Of a stretch of 27,702 nt of DNA, positions 1 to 6,916 are shown piece by piece. Each line of letters starts with the position of its first letter. The first letter of the stretch is position 1. Under the pieces are notes generated by a model. The model was not told the origin of the DNA, did not search any database, and saw only the letters and a list, made by a program, of their open reading frames with translations. Both the position numbers and the translations under genes were made by a program. The DNA lies in assembly GCF_030146175.1 (NCBI RefSeq), contig NZ_JASLCE010000006.1:1-27702 (forward strand), in the 5' to 3' direction. This stretch comes from Flavobacterium sp. (GTDB lineage Bacteria > Bacteroidota > Bacteroidia > Flavobacteriales > Flavobacteriaceae).

Positions 1-527
1 CAGCAGACGGAAGAATAAAACCGGATGTAATGGCGATGGGTTCGGGAGTGGTAGTCGCTACTGAAGAGGGAGAACTTGATTTTGAAGATGGAACATCCTT
101 TTCGGCACCAATTTTAAGCGGACTTGTGGCTTGCCTGTGGCAGGCTTTGCCTAACAGATCCAATGACAACATTATACAGCATATAAAAAAATCTGCAGAC
201 CGGCATAATAATCCAGATAATTTTTACGGGCATGGAATTCCTGATTTTTATTCGGCCATAAACCTTACATTGGCAACCGATTCTTTTACATTAAATGGAT
301 TTAGTATATATCCTAACCCTGCAACTGCCAACTTGACCATTTCGGCTGCGCAGCAAAACGAAGCAACTGTAGTGTTTTATAACAGTTTGGGACAAGAGGT
401 AATTCGAAAGTCACTCAATGGTAGGCAGGAAACAACAGTGTCTCTCGAAAACCTTAAAGCGGGAGTCTATTTTTATACTATTGTTGCTGGCGAAGCCACT
501 TTTTCGGGTAAGATCATTAGAAAATAA
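1..527 (+). CDS. Subtilisin-family (S8) serine protease with T9SS C-terminal domain, 3' part
   Basis: The reading frame is open from base 3, so the gene begins upstream of the window; the Met at base 30 is internal. The visible part is the end of an S8 catalytic domain: a DGRIKPDVMA stretch, then GTSFSAP with the catalytic Ser codon at 96-98, then a helix ending CLWQALPN. After about residue 100 of the visible part comes a T9SS type A sorting domain (YPNPATANLTI, then a SLGQEV strand and a GKIIRK end). By family knowledge it should cross the outer membrane through the type IX system and be anchored or released outside. It is closely similar to the next gene (shared ADRHN.PDNFYGHGIP block), so the two are tandem paralogues. 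Asp and His of the triad lie outside the window and cannot be checked. Confidence 0.9.
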   Translation, partial: ADGRIKPDVMAMGSGVVVATEEGELDFEDGTSFSAPILSGLVACLWQALPNRSNDNIIQHIKKSADRHNNPDNFYGHGIPDFYSAINLTLATDSFTLNGFSIYPNPATANLTISAAQQNEATVVFYNSLGQEVIRKSLNGRQETTVSLENLKAGVYFYTIVAGEATFSGKIIRK

Positions 528-656
528 TCAAGTAAGCTTATAAAAATAGCGGAGATCATAATTGACCATTTAAACGAGTAAATTGTCCATAGTAAATGTA
601 AAATGGATTAATTATTATATACTAATATGGTAGAGTTATTTTTAAACGTATAAAAT

Positions 657-2294
657 ATGAAAATAATTTTTACTTTTTTAGTGGTATTTGTTCAAACGTT
701 TTTATTTGCTCAGGAAGATGCCTGGGTTTATTTGAACAATAAACCTGATGCTGCGTTTTTTTTGAATAATCCATTGTCCATACTAACGCAACGGGCATTG
801 GATCGAAGAGCTTCACAGAATATTGAACTTGATGATATGGATGCGCCAGTTCATCAAGCTTATATAGACCAGATCAGTGCTAATGCAGGAATACAGATAA
901 TGGCAAAATCCAAATGGATGAATGCCTTGCATGTTAGAGGCGAGGAACAAGCCATAAGAGAATTGACAGTTTTACCGTTTGTAAATCGAATTGATTTTGC
1001 CAATAAAACTTTAAATGTGAATACTGGAATAGTGGCAAATAAAAATGAGAAAAAGAGGCCGGAAGCAAAAGTTGATGAAATATCAAATTTAGCTTCCGGT
1101 TCCTTATTAGAGGTATTTACTGATAGTCAAATAGAAGTGTTAAACGGACATTTATTACATCAGGAAGGGTATACCGGCAATGGGAAAATCATTGCACTTA
1201 TCAATTCTGGATTTAAGGGAGTAAATACAATTCTACCATTTGAAAGAATTCGAAATAACAACCAAATTAAGGGTGGATATAATTTTGTAACTCGTGATGA
1301 TAATGTTTATACGGGGACGGATTTTGGAACAAAGACGTTGTCTACTATGGCGGCCTATGTAGGAAATAATAATTATAAAGGAACTGCTCCGGATGCTTCG
1401 TATTATTTGTTTGTGAGTTATGGGGAAAATGGGAAATCACCTTTAGAAGAAAGCTTATGGGTAGAAGCCGCTGAAATGGCAGATAGTTTGGGTGTCGATA
1501 TTTTAAATTTCCCTCTTGGATTTTATAGATTTAATAATCCGAATTATGATTATACGTATCAGGATATGAATGGTGAGACTACTTTTATTTCGAGAGGAGC
1601 GAATATTGCTTTTAGCAGAGGAATGATAGTGGTGAGTCCCGCTGGAAATTTAGGAAATAAACCGTGGAGATATATTACTGCTCCAGCCGATGTCGCTAAT
1701 GTACTAACAGTTGGTGCTATTAATCAGATAAGAGAATGGGCATCTTTCAGTTCTGTGGGACCAACCTCTGATGGAAGAATAAAACCGGATGTTATGGCAA
1801 TGGGATCTGCTGCTAGTGTAATAAGCGGTGAAGGTACTTATGAATTTAAAAGCAGTACGATGTATGCCTCATCACTAATAGCTGGAATGGTAGCCTGTTT
1901 GTGGCAGGCATTACCCAATAAAACGAATGCCGAAATATTACAGTTGATCAAAGAATCTGCAGATCGGCATAATGATCCGGATAATTTTTACGGGCATGGT
2001 ATCCCGAATTTTCAATTAGCACTCGAACAAGGAATGTTGAAAACGAATAACTTTACAATAAAAAGACCTGTGCTTTATCCGAATCCAACGAGTGGTAAAC
2101 TTACAATCACCGGATCAGATTACGGTGAAGCGCGGTTCCGCTTATATGATACTATGGGAAAAGAAGTTATGGACGAACAGTTAACGGGACTTCAGGAAGT
2201 TGAAATATCCACGAAAAAACTAAAATCCGGTATTTACCTGTATACAATTATCACCGGTGATACTGTTTTTTCCGGTAAGATAATTAAAAAGTAG
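657..2294 (+). CDS. Subtilisin-like (S8) pseudoprotease with T9SS C-terminal domain
   Basis: 545 residues with a Sec signal peptide (about 1-18), a propeptide-like region to about 150, an S8-fold domain (about 165-455) and a T9SS type A sorting domain (about 470-545, LYPNPTSGKLTI to a GKIIKK end). The fold is recognisable but the triad is not: the usual Asp in the ..DSGF motif is Asn183 (ALINSGF), the His of D-H-G-T is Phe223 (DFGT), and the Ser of GTSxSAP is Met402 (SSTMYASS). The oxyanion Asn survives (Asn331, in SPAGN). The frame is uninterrupted, so this is not decay by frameshift. Export signals are kept, so the protein is probably made and secreted as a non-catalytic binding or scaffold protein; that role is inference. 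It follows its paralogue by 129 bases without an obvious terminator or TAnnTTTG promoter. Confidence 0.85.
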   Translation: MKIIFTFLVVFVQTFLFAQEDAWVYLNNKPDAAFFLNNPLSILTQRALDRRASQNIELDDMDAPVHQAYIDQISANAGIQIMAKSKWMNALHVRGEEQAIRELTVLPFVNRIDFANKTLNVNTGIVANKNEKKRPEAKVDEISNLASGSLLEVFTDSQIEVLNGHLLHQEGYTGNGKIIALINSGFKGVNTILPFERIRNNNQIKGGYNFVTRDDNVYTGTDFGTKTLSTMAAYVGNNNYKGTAPDASYYLFVSYGENGKSPLEESLWVEAAEMADSLGVDILNFPLGFYRFNNPNYDYTYQDMNGETTFISRGANIAFSRGMIVVSPAGNLGNKPWRYITAPADVANVLTVGAINQIREWASFSSVGPTSDGRIKPDVMAMGSAASVISGEGTYEFKSSTMYASSLIAGMVACLWQALPNKTNAEILQLIKESADRHNDPDNFYGHGIPNFQLALEQGMLKTNNFTIKRPVLYPNPTSGKLTITGSDYGEARFRLYDTMGKEVMDEQLTGLQEVEISTKKLKSGIYLYTIITGDTVFSGKIIKK

Positions 2295-2380
2295 TTTTAT
2301 TGGCATCTGTTGACTCAGATCGGAATACTGTTTTTTGATTGTAATGTTACTTTTATAGTGCTAGACTAACCCCGATCGCT

Positions 2381-2388
2381 TATCTTTG
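2381..2388 (+). promoter_or_regulatory. -7 element of putative promoter for the nitronate monooxygenase gene
   Basis: TATCTTTG matches the Bacteroidetes -7 consensus TAnnTTTG and lies 67 bases before the ATG at 2456. No clear TTG -33 element is seen at the usual distance, so the call rests on the -7 box alone. Confidence 0.4.
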
Positions 2389-2455
2389 AAAAAGACTTCT
2401 ATTTTACAGCGGTCATTACATTTTAGAGAGCCAATAAAATTAATGTTACTATATA

Positions 2456-3394
2456 ATGAACAGAATAACGCAACTTTTTAATATTCAGTATCCCATTATT
2501 CAGGGAGGAATGATCTGGAACAGCGGATATAAATTAGCCAGTGCAGTGAGTAATGCCGGCGGTCTTGGACTAATTGGTGCCGGATCGATGTACCCGGACG
2601 TATTGCGCGAACACATTCAGAAATGTAAAAAAGCAACCGATAAACCTTTTGGTGTCAATGTCCCGATGTTATATCCCAATATCGAGGAAATAATGAATAT
2701 TATTGTTGAAGAAGGTGTAAAAATTGTTTTTACCTCTGCAGGCAATCCCAAAACCTGGACGGCATTTTTAAAAGAACACGGCATTACCGTAGTGCATGTT
2801 GTGAGTAGCTCCAAATTTGCTTTAAAGGCACAGGAAGCCGGAGTGGATGCAATTGTTGCCGAAGGTTTTGAAGCCGGCGGACATAACGGTCGTGAAGAAA
2901 CCACTACTTTAACACTGATTCCGATGGTGAAGGAACAAATCAATATTCCATTAATTGCTGCCGGAGGAATTGCTACCGGAAGAGGAATGTTGGCGGCTAT
3001 GGTTTTAGGAGCCGACGGCGTGCAAATGGGATCCCGTTTTGCCGCTTCCGAAGAAAGTTCGTCGCATGACAATTTTAAGCAAACTATACTAAATGTAAAA
3101 GAAGGGGATACACAGTTAACGCTAAAAGAGCTGGCTCCCGTTCGACTGATTAAAAATAAATTCTACGAAGAAGTTCAGACTTTATATACCAAATGTCCTA
3201 CACCGGACGAGTTAAAAGCCTTATTGGGGCGTGCAAGAGCCAAACGAGGTATGTTCGAAGGCGATCTGGAAGATGGAGAACTGGAAATCGGACAAATTGC
3301 AGGATTAATCCATGATATTAAGCCGGTTTCGGAAATCGTTGTGAATGTAATAGAAGAATTTGAAGCTGCTAAAAAACAAGTAGCGATATTGTAA
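2456..3394 (+). CDS. Nitronate monooxygenase / FabK-like FMN oxidoreductase
   Basis: 312 residues of a single TIM-barrel flavoprotein of the nitronate monooxygenase (2-nitropropane dioxygenase) family. Visible family motifs are PIIQGGM near the N terminus (13-19), AGGLGLIGAG (34-43), AEGFEAGGHNG around 135-145 with the likely catalytic His143, and the FMN-phosphate region AAGGIATGRG (168-177) followed by LGADGVQMGSRF. Such enzymes oxidise alkyl nitronates using FMN and O2; the related FabK branch is an enoyl-ACP reductase, and sequence alone does not settle the substrate. It stands alone between a terminator and the S8 genes. Confidence 0.85.
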   Translation: MNRITQLFNIQYPIIQGGMIWNSGYKLASAVSNAGGLGLIGAGSMYPDVLREHIQKCKKATDKPFGVNVPMLYPNIEEIMNIIVEEGVKIVFTSAGNPKTWTAFLKEHGITVVHVVSSSKFALKAQEAGVDAIVAEGFEAGGHNGREETTTLTLIPMVKEQINIPLIAAGGIATGRGMLAAMVLGADGVQMGSRFAASEESSSHDNFKQTILNVKEGDTQLTLKELAPVRLIKNKFYEEVQTLYTKCPTPDELKALLGRARAKRGMFEGDLEDGELEIGQIAGLIHDIKPVSEIVVNVIEEFEAAKKQVAIL

Positions 3395-3428
3395 TAAAAA
3401 AACCGGTTGTACAACCGGTTTTTTTATT
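3393..3428. terminator. Bidirectional Rho-independent terminator
   Basis: A perfect palindrome of 36 bases centred between 3410 and 3411. The stem core is ACCGGTTGT/ACAACCGGT, with an A tract on the left and a T tract on the right, so it works on both strands. It starts inside the stop codon of the plus-strand flavoprotein gene and ends at the last base of the stop codon of the minus-strand regulator, serving both convergent genes. Confidence 0.9.
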
Positions 3429-4108
3429 TATTCTGCCATTTTACGCAGTTGATTTTTGTCTTTTAAACTAATCTTTTTCCCGGTTAAGGTTATTAACCCG
3501 TTTTTATTAAAGTCGGATAGTAAACGGATACAACTTTCGGTTGCCGTTCCGATAATACTACTCAGTTCTTCACGGGAAAGCTGAATTTTTAAAGTGCCAT
3601 CGGCATTCACACCAAAGGTATCGTGCAGATACAATAAAGTCTCGGCCAAGCGCTCCTTTACACTTTTCTGAGCCATCGAAACCATATGATCATCAGCTTC
3701 TTTTAAATCGCTGCAAATCGTACGCATCACGTTCATCGAAAACTGATTGTTATTGTTAAAAAAGGCCAGAATTTCACTTTTTGGAATAAAACAAACCTGC
3801 ATATCCTCAAGTGCAATTGCACTTAAGTTGGCGGGTTCGTCGCTAATCATCGAACGTTGGCCCAAAAGTTCACCCGGTTTGACCAGTTTTACAATATGAT
3901 CCTTACCGTTCTGACTGAGTTTGGATAATTTACAAACGCCGTCTTTGACACAATAAATGCCATTGGTAACTTCTCCTTCTTCAAAAAGAGGTTCTCCTTT
4001 TTTTATGGTATACGAAGTTTTACAACTGGCTATTTTCAGTAACTCCTCCTTATTCAAGGCCTTAAGTGAGCTAAATTCCCTAACGATGCATTGTTCACAT
4101 TTCCCCAT
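3428..4108 (-). CDS. Crp/Fnr family transcription regulator, FNR-like
   Basis: 226 residues: an N-terminal Cys pair C4-x2-C7 with another Cys at 29, a cyclic-nucleotide-type beta-barrel (about 20-125), a dimerisation helix (about 125-160) and a winged HTH (about 165-225). The position corresponding to the cAMP-binding Arg of CRP (RSA motif) reads NLSA (94-97), which argues against cAMP. The recognition helix has E191-S-C-I-R195; FNR uses ExxSR, so the Glu and Arg that read TGA are kept. It is divergent from ccoI and shares a palindromic site with it. It is likely the oxygen-responsive activator of the cbb3 and hemN genes; an Fe-S cluster at C4/C7/C29 plus one more Cys (53, 59, 106 or 132) is possible but inferred. 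Confidence 0.9.
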   Translation of the reverse strand: MGKCEQCIVREFSSLKALNKEELLKIASCKTSYTIKKGEPLFEEGEVTNGIYCVKDGVCKLSKLSQNGKDHIVKLVKPGELLGQRSMISDEPANLSAIALEDMQVCFIPKSEILAFFNNNNQFSMNVMRTICSDLKEADDHMVSMAQKSVKERLAETLLYLHDTFGVNADGTLKIQLSREELSSIIGTATESCIRLLSDFNKNGLITLTGKKISLKDKNQLRKMAE

Positions 4109-4131
4109 ATAACTATCCTTAGCGTTTCATA

Positions 4132-4139
4132 CAAATATA
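4132..4139 (-). promoter_or_regulatory. -7 element of putative promoter for the Crp/Fnr regulator gene
   Basis: On the minus strand it reads TATATTTG, matching TAnnTTTG, 24 bases before the start codon at 4108. The palindromic operator at 4148-4161 sits between the expected -33 and -7 positions of this promoter, a place where a bound protein would block it. Confidence 0.5.
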
Positions 4140-4147
4140 GCAAAAGT

Positions 4148-4161
4148 ATGACAAATATCAT
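4148..4161. promoter_or_regulatory. FNR-type operator in the crp/ccoI divergent promoter region
   Basis: ATGACAAATATCAT differs by one base from the perfect palindrome ATGATAAATATCAT found before ccoS and hemN. It fits the FNR/CRP core TGAT-N4-ATCA with one mismatch. It begins 36 bp upstream of the -7-like element for ccoI (4184), the same distance as at the other two sites. Confidence 0.75.
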
Positions 4162-4183
4162 ATTTTATCTGTATGCGAATTCC

Positions 4184-4191
4184 AACCTTTG
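4184..4191 (+). promoter_or_regulatory. -7-like element of putative ccoI promoter
   Basis: AACCTTTG is one base off TAnnTTTG and lies 21 bases before the ccoI ATG. No TTG -33 element is present, and the operator at 4148-4161 occupies the place where an activator would replace it (centre about 40 bp before the likely start of transcription). Confidence 0.5.
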
Positions 4192-4212
4192 TCATAGGTA
4201 AAAGAGCAAATT

Positions 4213-6594
4213 ATGAATACGCAAAATTGTTTCCATTGTGGTAACGATATTGTAAAAACAGAAGAAATCCTTTTTGAGGATAAATCTTTCTGTTGTCTGG
4301 GTTGTAAAACGGTATATGAAATTTTCAGCCAAAACGACCTGACAAGTTATTACGATTTCGAAAAAGCGCCGGGTGCGACGCCACAGGAAGTTCACGGAAA
4401 ATACGATTTTCTCGATAATCGGGAAATCATTTCCAGATTGTTGGAGTTTGAAGAGGAAACGATACATATTGTATCGCTTTATATTCCACATATACATTGC
4501 AGTTCCTGTATCTGGATATTGGAAAATCTGCAAAAATTACAAAAAGGGATTAGCCAGTCACAGGTAAATTTTTCGCAAAAAAAAGTGCGGATTACCTATG
4601 ATCCGCAGATTACCGATCTGAAGACAATCGTACTCCTTTTAAATGCTATTGGGTACGAACCGTATATAAGTCTTGAAAATTATGAAGGTATCAGGAAAAC
4701 CGTCGACAGGAGTTTAATTTACAAAATAGGGGTAGCGTTTTTTTGTTTTGGAAATATAATGCTCCTGTCTTTTCCTGAATATTTTGAAGTTGGCGAATAT
4801 TGGATTGATCAGTATAAAGATTTCTTCCGTTGGCTGATCTTCGCACTCTCACTTCCCGCATTTTTCTATTCCGGATGGGGATACTATGTATCGGCCTGGA
4901 AAAGTATTCAATCGCGTATGCTTAGCATCGATATTCCAATCGCATTGGGAATCATTGTCATGTTTGTCAGAAGTACGGTCGATATCGTGTTCGATTATGG
5001 TCAGGGCTTTTTTGACAGTATGTGTGGTCTGATCTTTTTTATGCTACTCGGAAAATTATTTCAACAAAAAACCTATAGTTTCCTGTCGTTTGAACGCGAT
5101 TATAAATCCTATTTTCCAATAGCCGTTACCAAAATTAATCGCGATGGAAAAGAAGAAGCAACACAGGTATATGAGGTCGAAAAAGGAGATCGCTTGCTAA
5201 TCCGGAACCAGGAACTTATCCCGGTTGACGGTATACTAATCTCCGAAAACGCCTATATCGACTATAGTTTTGTAACCGGCGAAGAAGTGCCGATTGCCAA
5301 AAAATCGGGCGATAAAATTTTTGCCGGCGGGAAACAAATCGGAAAAGTGATCGAAATGGAAGTGCTACATTCCGTTTCACAAAGTTACCTGACACAATTG
5401 TGGAGTAACGAAGTTTTTCAGAAAAAAACGAATTTTAAATATAAAACGATTACCGATACCGTAAGCCGTTATTTTACTCCGGCATTGCTATTACTGGCGT
5501 TTATCTCGTTTGGTTATTGGATTTTTATAGATACAAACACTGCTTTTAATGTTTTCACTGCCATATTGATTGTAGCCTGTCCTTGTGCGCTGGCACTTAC
5601 GGCTCCTTTTACACTGGGAAATGTATTGCGGATTATGGGGAATCGGAAACTCTATCTGAAAAACGCTACAGTAATCGAACAAATGGCAAAGGTCGATACC
5701 ATTGTATTTGATAAAACCGGAACGATTACGTCCAATAAAAAATCGGCAATTGCCTATGAAGGCACACCATTACAGGAAAAAGAAATCGGCAAACTAAAAA
5801 ACGTACTTCGGGCATCCAATCATCCGTTGAGCAGAAGACTATATGATTTTCTACCGGTTATGGAACTATTGGAAATCCGGGAGTTTGAAGAGATCACCGG
5901 AAAAGGGATACGGGCTATCGTTGCCAATAGTGAAATCCGTTTGGGTTCGGCAACATTTGTAGGATTGACAAAAACGGAAAAATCAAAACAAACCAATGTC
6001 CATGTTAGTATTGATGGTGATTATAAGGGAAAATTCACCTTTGATAACCAATACCGGGAAGGGCTGGAAAAATTGTTTGAAAAGTTAAGTCGTAACTATA
6101 GTCTTACCGTTCTTTCCGGGGATAATGAAGGCGAACGGGAAAACCTGACGCAATTATTACCGACTGGTACAACCTTGGTTTTTAATCAGAAACCCGAAGA
6201 GAAACTCGCTTATATAAAGGAATTACAGGAAAAAGGATCCAATGTAATGATGATTGGTGACGGATTAAACGACGCCGGAGCGTTGGCGCAGAGTAATGTA
6301 GGAATCTCAATTTCCGAAAATGTAAATGTCTTTTCACCGGCTTGCGACGGTATACTCGATGCCAGTCAGTTTTCGAAAATCGGTTACTTCCTGAAGTTTT
6401 CGCATAACGCTATGAAAACCATTATGATGAGTTTTGGACTGTCACTGTTGTATAATGTTGTAGGACTGAGTTTTGCGGTTACCGGAAACCTTTCGCCGTT
6501 GGTTGCCGCGATCATCATGCCGCTTAGTACCATTACGATTGTAAGCTTTGTAACGGTGATGAGTAATTTATATGCCCGGAAAAACAAAAGTTAA
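4213..6594 (+). CDS. ccoI: CcoI/FixI-type copper P1B-ATPase
   Basis: 793 residues. The N terminus carries a Cys-rich metal-binding domain (C6-x2-C9, then C27-C28-x2-C31), then an HMA domain with C96-x2-C99. The P-type ATPase core follows: TGE in the actuator domain, the C456-P-C458 transport motif in a membrane helix, phosphorylation Asp500 in DKTGT, an NHPLSRR N-domain HP motif, and GDGLNDAGA hinge. This Cys-rich domain plus HMA layout is typical of the CcoI/FixI branch, which moves Cu(I) out of the cytoplasm to load CuB of cbb3 oxidase rather than to detoxify. The neighbouring ccoS and ccoNO genes support this. The gene is followed by a separate promoter, so it is transcribed divergently from the regulator and probably as its own unit. 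Confidence 0.93.
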   Translation: MNTQNCFHCGNDIVKTEEILFEDKSFCCLGCKTVYEIFSQNDLTSYYDFEKAPGATPQEVHGKYDFLDNREIISRLLEFEEETIHIVSLYIPHIHCSSCIWILENLQKLQKGISQSQVNFSQKKVRITYDPQITDLKTIVLLLNAIGYEPYISLENYEGIRKTVDRSLIYKIGVAFFCFGNIMLLSFPEYFEVGEYWIDQYKDFFRWLIFALSLPAFFYSGWGYYVSAWKSIQSRMLSIDIPIALGIIVMFVRSTVDIVFDYGQGFFDSMCGLIFFMLLGKLFQQKTYSFLSFERDYKSYFPIAVTKINRDGKEEATQVYEVEKGDRLLIRNQELIPVDGILISENAYIDYSFVTGEEVPIAKKSGDKIFAGGKQIGKVIEMEVLHSVSQSYLTQLWSNEVFQKKTNFKYKTITDTVSRYFTPALLLLAFISFGYWIFIDTNTAFNVFTAILIVACPCALALTAPFTLGNVLRIMGNRKLYLKNATVIEQMAKVDTIVFDKTGTITSNKKSAIAYEGTPLQEKEIGKLKNVLRASNHPLSRRLYDFLPVMELLEIREFEEITGKGIRAIVANSEIRLGSATFVGLTKTEKSKQTNVHVSIDGDYKGKFTFDNQYREGLEKLFEKLSRNYSLTVLSGDNEGERENLTQLLPTGTTLVFNQKPEEKLAYIKELQEKGSNVMMIGDGLNDAGALAQSNVGISISENVNVFSPACDGILDASQFSKIGYFLKFSHNAMKTIMMSFGLSLLYNVVGLSFAVTGNLSPLVAAIIMPLSTITIVSFVTVMSNLYARKNKS

Positions 6595-6657
6595 AAATGA
6601 AAAATATTTTTAAAGTATTGAAAAACAGTGTTTTAAAATATTTAAATATATAAGATT

Positions 6658-6675
6658 ACATGATAAATATCATGT
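6658..6675. promoter_or_regulatory. FNR-type operator upstream of the cco operon
   Basis: ACATGATAAATATCATGT has two perfect 8-base arms around AA and contains the FNR core TGAT-N4-ATCA. Its inner 14 bases (6660-6673) are identical, in reverse orientation, to the hemN site at 15158-15171. It begins (6660) 36 bp before the -7 element at 6696. Confidence 0.85.
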
Positions 6676-6695
6676 TTTTTAAAGAGCAGCTAAAG

Positions 6696-6703
6696 TAATT
6701 TTG
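6696..6703 (+). promoter_or_regulatory. -7 element of putative cco operon promoter
   Basis: TAATTTTG matches TAnnTTTG exactly and lies 19 bases before the ccoS ATG. No TTG is seen at the -33 position, which fits a promoter that needs an activator. The hemN promoter has the identical octamer at the identical distance from its operator. Confidence 0.7.
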
Positions 6704-6722
6704 TTTAACACAATTTTAAGGT

Positions 6723-6914
6723 ATGAGTGTCATTTACATTTTAATCTCCATCAGTATAGTAGTCGCTGCAGTATTTCTGTATGTCTTTATTAAGGCAGTC
6801 AGAAGCGGACAGTTTGACGACGATTACACACCATCTGTACGAATGCTTTTCGACGATGAGTTACAAAAAGATAACAAGCAAAAATCAGAAACAAAAATAG
6901 AAAAACAGAACTAA
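6723..6914 (+). CDS. ccoS: CcoS, cbb3 oxidase maturation protein
   Basis: 63 residues: one N-terminal membrane helix (about 3-25), then a short acidic and lysine-rich cytoplasmic tail with the family's GQFDD..TP.VRMLFDD pattern. CcoS is needed for assembling active cbb3 oxidase, thought to act in cofactor insertion. It is the first gene after the FNR-type operator and its stop is 2 bases before the ccoNO start, so it heads the operon. Confidence 0.92.
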   Translation: MSVIYILISISIVVAAVFLYVFIKAVRSGQFDDDYTPSVRMLFDDELQKDNKQKSETKIEKQN

Positions 6915-6916
6915 TT

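Noticed and set aside
2300..2340. Terminator after the pseudoprotease gene (ATCTG/CAGAT stem and a later T run)
   Set aside because: The stem is only 5 bp and the T run is about 11 bases away from it.
2617..3072. A 151-codon minus-strand frame opposite the nitronate monooxygenase gene
   Set aside because: Antisense shadow of a conserved barrel gene, with no family motif.
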